Source of the DNA: Nemophila menziesii
Taxonomy: Eukaryota > Streptophyta > Magnoliopsida > Boraginales > Hydrophyllaceae
Assembly (NCBI GenBank): GCA_029959085.1
Contig: JARWIR010000002.1
Span: 45,380,233 to 45,444,232, forward strand
DNA length: 64,000 bases
Direction: 5' to 3'
In this document: piece after piece, positions 24,590 to 34,965 of the stretch
Layout of the letters: each line of letters opens with the position of its first letter
How positions within the stretch are numbered: position 1 is the first letter of the stretch
The notes under the pieces: generated by a model
Seen by the model: only the letters and a program-made list of their open reading frames with translations
Told to the model about the DNA's origin: nothing
Database searches by the model: none
Translations under genes and position numbers: made by a program

Positions 24590-24955
24590 ATGAGTTCGGT
24601 GGTAAATCAATTGTCCAGGGATGTGATCAATGTTAGCTCGGGTGACTGGGAATGTGGTGAATGGGAGGTTTATTATGGACGAAAATCCAAGAAAAAACAT
24701 GTTGGCAAGGGAAATTCTATTGGTTATTTCGGAATTGTGGGAGATTTGTCTAGTAAAGTTATATTTACCCAGACTTCGGAAAATATTAATAATTTTAAAA
24801 TTTATTACTATGATGTGTTTTTTCATTCTCTGGAAAATGAGATGCACATAAGAGGGATCTACCTATCTATGAGGGAGAAATATTTAGACTATGGAATGAA
24901 TGGGATAAAAGAGCTAATAAAGAAGTCATGTAGCCTCCTATGGTCGTTATCATGA
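24590..24955 (+). pseudogene. First-exon-like ORF related to the bZIP pseudogenes (inverted copy)
   Basis: This 121-codon ORF begins MSSVVNQLSRD and shares GEWEVYYGRKSKKKH and an IGYFG..GDLS segment with the minus-strand ORFs at 29561-29833 and 57293-57586. It also keeps the QTSENINNFK frame, which is broken by a 1-bp deletion in the other two. That makes it the best guide to the ancestral first exon. After about residue 75 it diverges and ends without the bZIP domain. The same segment follows a candidate acceptor (gttaataatgcag, near 24571). Not a functional gene; the identity rests on the linked basic region at 57210-57290. Confidence 0.5.
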
Positions 24956-25260
24956 ATACATATGATAAGGTACCACCTCGATTGGTTTTTTTTTTTGCCA
25001 TCTCGAGTGTTTTTACTGTTCTTTGTTGGCGATGCTTCGCAGTTGTTGGTGTATTATTTTTGCTTTTCTCGAATATTTTACAGGGCACATGAGAGAAAAG
25101 ATGTGGAATGAAGAATAAGCATGTGGAATGAAAGTTGTTATTCTAATAGTTCACTAGTTCACAAGTTTACATGGTACGAATAAGAAAAATATGTGATCCA
25201 CAAAGTTATGTGGTAGGGGTATTTTGATATTTTAAAATTTATAACAAAATACTTGAAAGC

Positions 25261-27017
25261 ATTAATATATTTGGAGATGCATTTTCAATTAGTGACATAT
25301 CACTTAACGAAATACATTCCAAGTTGTTCGAAGATAATGAAAAAAGTTTTTTACAGACATTGTAGAATTAATGAAGAAGTAAATTTCATGTTGTTTGGAT
25401 CAGTAACAATGATGTCTACATAATGGTATCTTCAGAGGTGATCAGTAGTAATAATAGATGTTTACATAATGCTAGAGATTATTACTATTTTACTTATTAG
25501 GTATGTAATAGTTTAGCAATGGTAATATTATTCTAATTCATAATTTAAATTATGTATATTCAATTTTGATTAAAAAAATTAAATCAAAGCATATAATTTT
25601 TCCAAATTACCATTTTTTCTCTAATGATAGTCAAAGTTCCAAATGATATGCTAATTTTGAATTGTGTAAACTATAAACAACGCATACTAATCGAACGTCA
25701 GCTTGAGATTTAAGGTAAGGGTAGGAAAAAAATAATCATATTTAGGTTGTCAAAGAGTAAAACCAAAGTAAAATATAACCCCACATTTATCCATGAGTTT
25801 ATTACCATCTAAATCATAATTTCAACTTTAATAGCCTTCTTCCATCCTTTCATATTAAATTATGTATAAAAGTTCTAAAAAAATTATTGTACCCCAAATA
25901 CCCTGTTATAATTTAATATAAATGGCCAAATATCTTTTCTTTTCATAACTCAGTCAAAACCTTCGCTTCGCATCTACACTCCGAAGAACTGCCCGCCATC
26001 AACACCTCTATCAACATATCCATCCGCCCCTAGAGAGTGTCGAAATGGGAAGATGACTCAGAATCGTCCAAAGAAAGCGAATAAGAAGATCTGGAAGGGG
26101 ATTATACACTCAACCTGGAAATTTTAATGTGAGAAGATCGTTATGCTTTGATAAGAAAGGAAATGATTTGAATTTTGATAGCAATGACTCTCTAGAACGG
26201 TGTAATTCTTCTTCAAAGATTATTTTTTCTTTACCACATGATATCATGAAAGAATGAACATTCAGAAGAGTTATTATTCGTTAGCAGCAAGGTATTTGAT
26301 AAAATTCCTTTCCTTTATAATTGTTTAACAAGTAGCTTCAAATAAATATTGTTGATTCACATGCTATTTTCAAGCCTCCAAACCCCATCTGTGGAGGAAT
26401 ACCCATATGCTTCTCTCAAGTATGTGATACTCTAGACCCTATAATACATTTTGTATAACCCTAAAGTCCTGTATTAATTTTTTTTCGTATATTATAGGAT
26501 ATTATCGTTTGTGGGGGTAAACAATTGCCTTTGTACACGTGAGTTTTCAATTCTATTTCATTTTTTTAGTTTTTTGGTTTATGAAGTTTGTAATAATTGC
26601 AGGAAAGTCCTTGATGCTGAGTCACCTATTACAATTGTATTTCTGAATAAAAGCTTAAGCTATAATGTGGATTGAATATTTAATTGAATTTTGCAAGATG
26701 TTAAAGTAACTATTCCCCTGGATAGTGTAGAAGAAGACTGGGTTGTTCTTGTGTTATTTTTAGATATGGTGTGATGTGATGATATTGTTCCAATTTATTG
26801 AACAATCTTTAATTAATTATTTTTATTTGTTTAATTAATTATATGAAATTTTTCATCTATATATTGGGTTGTAGTTTTATTCATTCAATGGTTTGTAATT
26901 TTTATTCATTCAATGGGTTTATAATTTTTATTTATTTTATTCATTGGGTTGTAATAATTATTTATTTTATTTTCATATGAATATAGTTGTTTAGTTATAT
27001 TAAATTGTTGCTAAAAG
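25261..27017. repeat. Block A distal part, copy 0: upstream flank of CACTA tnp2
   Basis: Collinear with 36609-38427. Immediately before the tnp2 ATG are three to four repeats of a ~33-bp unit, (a)ttgggttgtaatttttattcat (26866-26990). No protein-like ORF. It probably contains the leader of the CACTA transposase transcript, but no terminal CACTA motif was found. Confidence 0.55.
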
Positions 27018-27202
27018 ATGGCTTTGGGTATGGAGAAGAGTTGGATCAATACGACGAATTATTCTATGGAAGAATATATTTTTGGGGTTTTGGCTTTTAT
27101 CGAATATGTTGAGAAACAAGATGTTTTTAATGGTTTTATGTATTGCATGGGTAATAATTGTAATAATATGCGTCGATAACTCACCCAAACGGTTAGGGGC
27201 CA
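27018..27202 (+). pseudogene. CACTA tnp2 transposase, N-terminal fragment
   Basis: It starts MALGMEKSWINTTDYSMEE and is nearly identical to the first 60 codons of the tnp2 copy at 38428 (the transposase-associated domain, with a C.CNNC-type cluster near residues 44-50). TTA (Leu) of the longer copy is TAA here (27177-27179), a premature stop. Homology ends at ggttaggggcca (27202), where retrotransposon 3' UTR sequence begins. Only a relic of the DNA-cutting subunit of an En/Spm-like transposon. Confidence 0.85.
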
Positions 27203-27677
27203 ATATTCGAGTGTAAACTCAAGCTCAAGGACAGTTCGTTGATGGTAAGTGAGGAGAGAGCCAAAATCTCACTTCAAATTTACCAAATATACATTCCATA
27301 CCGTCCCTAAGCCTACACTATAACCATAAATTCCTTGTGATTCCTAGTTATGTAGTGTATTTGTAATTCAAGGGAGTATGCTAGGTGGAGCGTTCAAGGT
27401 TAGTGAGGATCGATGAACACCCTATAGCCATCATCTTGAGATAAGTACAAGTGTAACCTTCTAGCATTGTGAAGTTAATATTAAATTGATTATTTGTATT
27501 TGATTTTGCATGACATTTGTATGTGTATATTAATTCCTAGGATCATACTATATGATATTTATTTTAAGTTATGCTTTGGGTGTTATTCATTAGACTCTAC
27601 CTTTTTGCGTATCACCTCGAACCCTTGTTTTTTTTATTTTGCTTTGTCGGGACGACAAAGGTTTGAGTTTGGGGTCT
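27203..27677 (+). mobile_element. 3' UTR fragment of a second Athila/Tat-type element
   Basis: Matches the reverse complement of 42402-42880 of the complete element, with shared actcaagctcaaggac, gatggtaagtgaggagagagcc and a G-rich tract ggtttgagtttggggtct just before the LTR. The left end is a sharp junction with tnp2 at 27202/27203. The rest of the element is missing. Confidence 0.75.
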
Positions 27678-28801
27678 TGATGTCTCCCTTTTTGTTATAG
27701 TTATATGACCGTAGGAGACATCAAATTAGGTGATTATTTGACTTATTTACTAGACTTTTAAGCTTATTTGGTCATATTACGATTTCTTCCCTTGAATTTG
27801 GATTATTTATGTTTTAGAGCTTTTATACATTAATTCGTTTATTTTTAGTGTAAAGTTCTTAGGTTTATGATTTGATAAAGTATTAAGACAAGGAGAAGAA
27901 ACGGGAAATAAAGTCTTGGATTAAGCGTTGAAGTCAAAAGCGGGAAAAATTGATTCGAAGAAGTAATTAGTGGAGAATGAAATCTGGAATGCTTTCACAA
28001 ATCACTATTTTTGAGCATCTTAGCCACTGATTCAGCCTTGGAGCATAAAATAAGGTAGATAGAGCTTGAAGTTAGGGAGATTTTCCAAGTCGCACGAAGT
28101 TATTTCGAGTCCGGATGCAAATGTTACAGCTGTTTTAGTAACAGCTAGTCACCCGTTACGGGATTTCTTTAAATGGATTGGGCTTTTATTCCAATTGACT
28201 TAATCCTTTTTTTTTAAATCCCAGTCCGTAGACTTTGGTGGGGAAGTGATCGCCTAGAAGGGGGGTTTAATTACGGATCTAAATAATAAACGTAAGGTAG
28301 AAATTATTGACCTTGGTGGGCTTGACCATTCAAAGGTGGATTATAATCGCCCTAACGGGGTTTGTAACACCTAAGAATAGCTCCTAAGTCCACCCTGACG
28401 GGGGTTAGGAGATTATAGAATCCCGACTTGTACTTAATCCTGATTCATCCCTTAAAAAGAAACATTGATTAAATAGATTTAGGTGGAACCCTTGCGAAAC
28501 TCAAGTACTGCCTTTAAATCTTTGCGTCTACTCATTTTTACTTACTTGCGTTTCATTTATTTGCACTAGTTTATTTAGTATTTTAATTTATTTGCATCTT
28601 AGTCCTTAATCAAAAATAAAAATAAATCTTTATATCATTTATTTTCCGCATCACATAACAATTATCTACACTTATAACATAACATATAAAATCATATCCA
28701 ATCCGTCCCTCATATCAAAATCCCGTTTACCGGATATTACTTGGACGACCCGTACACTTGCGGTACGTGTCTTGCCTTTTTAGGTGTGTTATTTTTTAAC
28801 A
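27678..28801 (+). mobile_element. 3' LTR of the second Athila/Tat-type element
   Basis: Begins TGATGTCTCCC after the polypurine tract, exactly as the complete element's LTR does, and ends ...tttttaaca (28800-28801), about 1.12 kb. The CCCTGACGGGG motif near 28395 is shared with the LTRs at 40856 and 52127, as is CCGTACACTTGCGGT near the 3' end. Overall divergence from the complete LTR is substantial, so it is an older or different family. No 5' LTR exists in the window. The flank after 28801 is bZIP exon sequence. Confidence 0.75.
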
Positions 28802-29084
28802 GATAAGGAGATGGTGGTGGGGGTGGTGGTGCATGATTTCCTTCACTTACTATCCCAGCTTGAACTAAAAAAATTTCAAATGTCATATCTACAGTTGGAT
28901 CCTAAGTTTGAGAAGAAGGGTTAATCTGAACACCTTCACCGTTCGTCTGTTGAAATTCATTTGTCCCTATTTGGAAATGATCTTGTGATGTATTGTTTTC
29001 ATCTACCAAGAACTAAAAATCTTCTCCTTGAATGTCATGCTCGTCCCTATACCATAAACGGTTGAAATAATCTTCCATATTCAT
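28802..29084 (-). pseudogene. Group-A bZIP (ABI5/AREB/FD-like) exon fragment with C2- and C3-like motifs
   Basis: Read on the minus strand from 29084: MNMEDYFNRLWYRDEHDIQ, then a Gln/Asn-rich linker, then TVDMTFEIFLVQAGIVSEG, then a Pro run. Known ABI5/AREB proteins carry MNMDE(L/F)L..IW and EMTLE(D/E)FLV(K/R)AG(V/I)V at these places. This is therefore the middle of a group-A bZIP transcription factor exon. Two in-frame TAG stops (after GEDF and after SSQT) kill it. It is cut at the LTR end (28801). The N-terminal exon candidate lies at 29561-29833. No basic region remains in this copy. Confidence 0.65.
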
Positions 29085-29560
29085 TATTCCGGTAAATAGT
29101 AATGTACATGGGCATAAATTAGAAAAAGAAAAAAACTTATTTAATAAATTAATTGTGTCATAATTTCTTATTTAAAGAAAAGAAGAAGATAATTACCTAT
29201 ATTTTTCATTTTTCACAATAAATTCAGTAATTCTTATTTTTTGGATGAAAATAAACTGTATAGTTAAATTACACTATAAATTTTTATTTTTATTAAAAAA
29301 ATATTATAAATTCCTATATTTTGTTTTACGCACCATAAATAGTATTGTAAATGAAAAAAACATTATAGTAAAATTTAATTGTATAAATTTGATATATTAA
29401 TTTATATGATAGAACATTACTTATATACCATCCAAAGAAGTAAAAAAAACAATATATTTTAAAAACACCCATTGAAAAGTGTGCTAAGATGAGCATACAA
29501 ACCTTTGTTCTAACCTTAACCAACTTCTTATTGAGGGTTGCTTTTACACGTGTCTCTCTT
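29085..29560. other. Intron-like spacer inside the bZIP pseudogene
   Basis: AT-rich, holding the ~95-bp repeat shared with 20801-20895. No ORF of note. Confidence 0.45.
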
Positions 29561-29833
29561 CTACGCAGAATTCCTTGATACTACTTCGGATTCACATAAA
29601 CTGGGTTCAATGCTCGCCGGATGTTCATGATTATCCCATAGGTGGCCATGCGACCTTGAAATTATTAAAATTTTCCGAGTCTGATTAGATGCAACTCTAA
29701 TAGACAATTCCCCCTCATTCCTGAAAAAACCAATAGCATTTCTCCTGATACCATGTTTCCTCTTGGATTTTCGTCCATAATGAATATCCCATTCATCGCT
29801 TCCCCTAGAAAATTGATTTACTCTGGAACTCAT
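29561..29833 (-). pseudogene. Putative first exon of the bZIP pseudogene (copy 1)
   Basis: A 90-codon ORF starts MSSRVNQFSRGSDEWDIHYG and is about 85% identical to the ORF starting at 57586. In that other copy the sequence continues through a shifted frame into a bZIP basic region, which is why I attach this ORF to the bZIP. A 1-bp loss after SNQT moves the ancestral SENFNNFK frame out of register. Lys/Arg-rich RKSKRKH near residues 22-28 could be a nuclear signal. As it stands, no functional protein would result. Confidence 0.5.
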
Positions 29834-32800
29834 TGTGCACTAAAAGATTAACCTTTATAAATAAGAAAATAACAGAATTATTATCATAATAAGATTACTT
29901 ATTAATAATGGCAAATCAATATATAAAGAAATCATAAGAACATCAACAGGACAGACACATAAGATACTAATATAAACACTAAACAGTGGCACTTCTAATC
30001 ATTAGGGAATGAAACGATTGGCAAACTTGAATGAGTAGTAAATCTCAATTAATCATTATTCTAAATATTTTTTGCCCGGAATGATTGAAAAATAAAAATT
30101 GTAAAGACTTAGGTTTTGTTTGGTCTAACTCATTTTTTACTTAATTTTCTGGGTATTCTTTTATATTGAATTTACCCGTTACCCAAAAACGATTCCAGAT
30201 TACATTTATAAAAAAAAATTGATCCAATTCAATAAAGTATTTAATCCAAGTCTAGACTCAATTTTTAACTTAGTTTTCTTAGTATTTTTTTTATATCAAA
30301 GCGATCCATTACAAAAACAATTTTGCATTACTTTTTTAAATTCTTTTAATCCTAATCGATAAAGTATTGAATCGGAGTATAGACTCATTTTTTCCTTAGT
30401 TTTCTTAGTATGTTTATATCAAATAGATCGGTTACAAAAACGATTCAAAATTACACTTTTAAAAATGAATCCTTAGTTTTCTTACTATTTTCTTTATATA
30501 AAACCATTACCAAAAAAGATCCCGAGGACTTTTAAAATAATTTATCCATCTAATAAATTATTGAATCCATTCTTATTTCAAAAAAAATAAATTCAAAAAA
30601 AAAACTAACGGAACTTGGTGGCAAACTTGGCTTCACAGTATAGTATATATACTGTGTACAACCATAGTTAGCAATGGGTCCACACAGTGGCGGCGCAACA
30701 CCGAAACTTGTTACAAAATTTAGGTTTTATTTGTATTAAATTTATATAATAAAATGTATTTTGATTTATACAAATATATGAACTTATAATGCAATTAAAT
30801 CAATAAATTAGCATGAACATATATTGTAGTTTTATCAATAATATAGTGACCTAGCTATAATGCATTTTTCATATATAGGGACCTTATTACAGTTTTTGGT
30901 TAATTGAGGGACCAATCTATCCAAACATTTTGTGAATTAGCCAAATCTAACTAAACCACGGGTATCCCCAAATATAGCAAATATACCCCGGTTCTTTCCA
31001 AAGAAGACAAGTATAGCATCTCTAACACTATGGAGGGGTAGATCTATAACACGTGAGTATATTTTCATTTATTTGAAACAGTGTATAGATTTTGCATCAT
31101 ACAAGGATCGAGAGTGAAATTTACTTATAAACTACTAACGATTCGAACATGAGAAAGGCTGCGGGCAACAATCAAAGATTTTTCAAAATGAAATTGTTTA
31201 CTAACAAAAAATTAATCAAAAAAGTACCACGTATACTAACAAATAAAATGATGAAATTAATAGTATAATCGGAGTAAATCTAAAAAAATTTACACGAATT
31301 CTGACCTTAATTGCTCGTAAGAAGGGTGAAGCAAAGCTAGATGGACTTTAAGAAGAAGAGAGAAAAAGATTGAGAAGGTTAAAGCAACACATGATGGACT
31401 TTGAGGAGAGAGAGGGAGAGTGGGATGGAGAGAGAGCAATAGAGAGAGAGAGTGTGTGTTTTACGATTGAATGAGCGTGTTCTAAAAGCTTAATAATAAC
31501 ATACATGATAGCTGAAACGACCAAAATACACCCAAGTGAGGCCAACATCTTGAAAAGACCAAAATGCACTCAAGAGAAGTAACTTCCTTAACCAATCACT
31601 TGGTCTAAGTTAGCCAGGCGAATGAAGTGTGATACAGAGCCCTCTTAAGCTCAAAGATAGAGTAATAAAGATCTGGCTTATTTTGATACATCAACGGGTC
31701 CCCTTATTAGTTTTTTTCAACTCGAGTACATCGTACTCGAGTATGATTTTGAGGATTGTAACTTTAACATTGGTTTGTTTTTATATTGGAGAGTTATTGA
31801 GCCAAATCCAAAAAAGTTCAGATGCTAAAACTTAGAACACTGGGTGAGATTTGAGGATATGTCTCGAAATGTTTTCTCTGGGTTAATGCCTAATTCGAGG
31901 TGGACGAAAATTCAAGATATTTTGTCCTCGGAAGGCTAATAATTAGGTCGGGAAGGGACATTGTAATTTTTTTTCATGTTTTTTCCCATAAAAATTAAAA
32001 AGATCGAGTAATTTTTGCTAAATTTTGGAGTTAGGGTGGGATGTAGTCTAACCCCACTCATCCTTTCAGGGTCATTTTTACTCGATTAATATTGAATATC
32101 AAGAACTCTTGACATTTACAGATTATTCTAATCATTACAAATATCTATATTTATCTTTTCAATTCTGAAGTTTTGGTATTGCATAAAATTTATGTTATGA
32201 CTCAATTTTTTTATCCTCTTTGAAGTTCTTCTGAAGCATTAATCGATCTTAGTGATAAATATGACATACGTTTGGTGATATTTATCATTATTACGAGTCA
32301 CATGTATCGCGATAATCGTTTTATCATATTCATGATTGTGATCCTTTTTAATCTCTTTGAATTGGATGTCCTTCTCGGCGTCGTGGTAGTCGTGTTGGGA
32401 AGTCTTAAATACTGGATGCTATGAAAAAAATTCAGTGACAATCCTTAAAAAGGTCCATTTAGCATGGTCTACTACATTTAACACATCTATGCTGTAAATT
32501 CCATTTTCTAAGACAGACAGTGCCATTTAATGCCAAATAAACTCTATTTATCCATGTTTAATGTTAAACATTTATATGTAGTTCACTTAATAAATAACTA
32601 GTCACTTAATAGTATTAGGAACAACTAGTCAATGTAACCCCATATAAATAAATAAAAAATCCTTAACTTTGATTTACTTTCTTTTAATTTTATTCTAAAC
32701 CTTTCACGTTTTAATCTCCCCTCCCACCCTTATCATGTCTTCGTGCAACAAATGCTCACCATACCTCAATAACACTGCCATCATAAACACGAGCTAAACA

Positions 32801-32946
32801 CTGGAGAAGATCAAAAAGACAGTCGCAACAAGAACATTGTTGAACCTTATTGAGCTTTGAGTCCTCACAGCAAGTTTCAAGCCCAATTTGTTTCCATATC
32901 GAGCTTTTGAATCATCAGTGCGCGAGTAACTATTTGAGTACTTTCA
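29834..32946. repeat. Block D, copy 1 (proximal part)
   Basis: Collinear with 57587-60496. It contains a serial pattern of Lys-codon-like AT runs (30100-30600) and a GA-rich tract at 31345-31455 that is largely missing from copy 2. It also shares the phrase tagatctataac with the inverted segment near 23570. No protein-like ORF was seen. Copies 1 and 2 differ by a few percent with several small indels. Confidence 0.7.
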
Positions 32947-33435
32947 TTGGTGAGCAGTGGTGGACCTATGTGTAATTAAGAGGAGCTAAAGCCACCTAGA
33001 TTTCATGAAACCCTTGAGAATTGATCAATCTAATTAATTAATATTCACTTGTTCTTTTGCTCACATATTGAAAGGAAGTATATGCTTCGAAGTTCAGGTA
33101 AATATTCGATAAAAACAAAGTTCAGTTAAGTAAAAAAAAATTAGTTAACTTATAATATCTCATTTACATTACATAAATAATTCTATTAAAAAAACTTAAC
33201 TCTATATATAATAATTTAAAACTCTTAATTTCATAAATTAAACATAAAAAGATATATTGTTTTCCCTTAATTTAATTTATTATTTTAAAATTTTTTAAAT
33301 AGTTATATATATTTATGGTGAATATATATTTGTTTTACTTATACAATTGTTGATCAGATTATCATAAAAGAATCAAATTGTTACGTCGTCGAGCCCCCTT
33401 GGAGTAAGCTCGCTAAGTCCGCCACTGTTGGTGAG
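32947..33435. mobile_element. hAT-type MITE, 473 bp, with 8-bp target duplication (copy 1)
   Basis: The element spans 32955-33427, starting CAGTGGTGGACCTA and ending TAAGTCCGCCACTG, so the termini are inverted repeats CAGTGG(T/C)GGAC(C/T)TA. It is flanked on both sides by TTGGTGAG (32947-32954 and 33428-33435). An 8-bp duplication and CAGTGGCGGA-like termini are hallmarks of hAT superfamily elements. At 473 bp with no ORF it is non-autonomous. The same insertion is at 60505-60977, so it predates the segmental duplication. Confidence 0.9.
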
Positions 33436-33753
33436 ATCTATCGATGGTGTCGTTGATTGACGTGACTTTTGATTAATTTCCATGTTGAATTTTGGTGAAT
33501 AATTATCAACGCCTCCCAAAATGGCTACATAATCATTTGAAATAAGCCTACCCATTACTTTGGATGCATGGAGATAATAAAGCTACAGAAAGATGCAAAA
33601 ACTAACTACTTCTAGTAATATGCTGAATTTGTTAACTTCCGGTTCATTTGCGGTTTGCTCTTTTTGTCCAAATTTGGATAAGCCAAGGTTATGATTCAGG
33701 AAGCAAGGACAAAACTTCAGAATGTCATTGTCTTTTAATTTCTCAATAAAGAT

Positions 33754-34237
33754 ATAGTGATTGATTATCAGCGTCTCCTAGTAATAATGGTCTTTTTGTT
33801 TTTTTAATATGTATCATAATAGAGGTTTTGAATCGATTTTCATTTTTGTTCGTATTATAGTTTCTTGTTTATGTTACTTTTTGTATATCTGCGTAAAGTT
33901 GTTGTTTCAGTTTAACAAATTTTTGGTCATACGAATACCCGAACTTTGTGGTTTTAAAACAAAAACTTTGTACTTCTGGTGTGTTTATTGTATGTGTTCA
34001 ACTCTTCACCTGGTTTGAGAAATCGAATGATCAATTTTGATAGAAGAATTGTAAAAAAATTATCATACGAGTTGACTAAATTTGACCGTTATAATTGACC
34101 CATGGTCACTTTCTTCTTCATGTACCGCAATTTAATGACCGTATATCGCTCGTTAGGTTCTTTAATATCTCTTACCCATTGGTTTATCATGTGATTTCCC
34201 TTAACTGAACCTGGCCAAAGAATTTGTTCTCCAATGT
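33754..34237. repeat. 484-bp block identical in both copies of block D (copy 1)
   Basis: Base-for-base identical to 61305-61788 by eye, whereas neighbouring parts of block D differ every 20-40 bp. It covers the last open frame of the unidentified minus-strand gene and about 330 bp 3' of it. A plus-strand 69-codon ORF (33809-34018) lies in the block. It is Phe/Cys/Tyr-rich and is probably only a by-product of this identity. Confidence 0.85.
34089..34235 (-). pseudogene. Last exon-like frame of unidentified gene X (copy 1)
   Basis: On the minus strand an open frame of about 48 codons contains NIGEQILWPGSVKGNH, QWVRDIKEPNERYTVIKLRY and a basic end MKKKVTMGQL before TAA at 34089-34091. Composition is that of a real soluble protein, rich in charged residues and Trp. 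I do not recognise the family. The next exon-like frame upstream is at 34269-34415. In block D copy 2, 133 bp lie between them that are missing here. Whether the gene is expressed anywhere cannot be told. Confidence 0.45.
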
Positions 34238-34268
34238 TTTTTCAAGCAACAAGTTGGTATGGAACATT

Positions 34269-34415
34269 TCATAAATAATCCCATGGAAATATTTGGTCAT
34301 TAATATATGAATTCTTTCCCAATTCATTAATGTAGTTGTGAAGCCCTTCAGGCATTAAGAACTCAATATGGAACAAGAGGGACCAACTGATTATTCTGGG
34401 TCTTTTTGAATTAAT
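34269..34415 (-). pseudogene. Penultimate exon-like frame of unidentified gene X (copy 1)
   Basis: After a clear pyrimidine-rich acceptor (gtattttttttcag, ending at 34416) the minus strand is open for 48 codons: INSKRPRIISWSLLFHIEF, then MPEGLHNYINELGKNSYIND, then QIFPWDYL before TGA at 34269-34271. The acceptor is damaged in copy 2, which lacks ttaatctgaa, and a 2-bp loss there shifts the frame near 62020. Copy 1 is therefore the better preserved. The stop may be the exon-intron border read through, or a nonsense mutation. Confidence 0.45.
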
Positions 34416-34825
34416 CTGAAAAAAAAATACTTTGGTGACAATTCGATCTTGAATATCAGCTTAAGCTGCTACACAATTTTCAATAACAAGCTTCTAAGAA
34501 ACCCCCCATCTTCAACAAGCTAATGCGTTTATATCATTAAGTTTCGCAACACATATATCTGCTGTTTTACGAACATAAAACATGGAATAAAATGAATTAG
34601 TATTTGGGTAAAATTACCAAAATTGAATGAATGCATAAAAATCTCTCCTTGTCATTCAAATCCTGTGTAAAAATGATTAAACAATCTGGAAAAAAGTACC
34701 AGTAACAAACATTCGTTACTTGCACTTGACATCACATGCTCCATGAGTAGTTGGGAGAAGTCATAACCTGCCCAATAAAGGGATATATCAAAAACAAAAA
34801 GGGAAAAAAGAGGGCAAAAAGTAGC

Positions 34826-34965
34826 TCTTCAAGTGTAGAATATCGAAACAATGCTTCAGCAACTTCTGCAAGATTATCCTGAGGTATAGCCCTACAAGTA
34901 GCTGTTGCTCAAACTGTCCCATATGGTTAGTGAGCCCACTGATAGATTCAGCTACGTGCATCAAT
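34826..34965 (-). pseudogene. Internal exon-like frame of gene X (copy 1)
   Basis: The minus-strand frame AIPQDNLAEVAEALFRYSTL is open here, following a possible acceptor (cttgtag). Upstream, in another frame, is MGQFEQQLL. In copy 2 (62490-62620) an 8-bp loss joins the two into one frame. An amphipathic helical segment is all that can be proposed. Confidence 0.35.

Larger units (their letters stand above)
22890..25260. other. 2.4-kb segment inserted in block A, partly an inverted copy of block D
   Basis: Block A at 36609 passes directly from catattatgtgc to attaaaatatttggag. Copy 0 has about 2.37 kb between these words. Much of that segment, from about 22960 to 24960, is the reverse complement of 31620-29560, diverged by perhaps a quarter. 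The shared landmarks are the CT microsatellite against the GA tract, tagatctacccctcca, and the MSS..NQ.SR ORF. No terminal inverted repeats or convincing target duplication were seen. It may therefore be an inverted segmental insertion, or a deletion in the other copy. Confidence 0.6.

Noticed and set aside
24840..24955. WNEW-like words (EIFRLWNEWDKRANKE) suggesting a DUF4220-type gene
   Set aside because: The match is a few residues with no following conserved segment; it may equally be a decayed C2 motif of the bZIP.
30680..30700. cagtggcggc near 30683 (and 58514) as a further hAT terminus
   Set aside because: No matching inverted end or 8-bp duplication could be found nearby.
33809..34018. 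69-codon plus-strand ORF identical in both units (also 61360-61569) as a conserved small gene
   Set aside because: The whole 484-bp block is identical, so codon-level conservation is not shown; the ORF is Phe/Cys/Tyr-rich and antisense to the 3' region of gene X.
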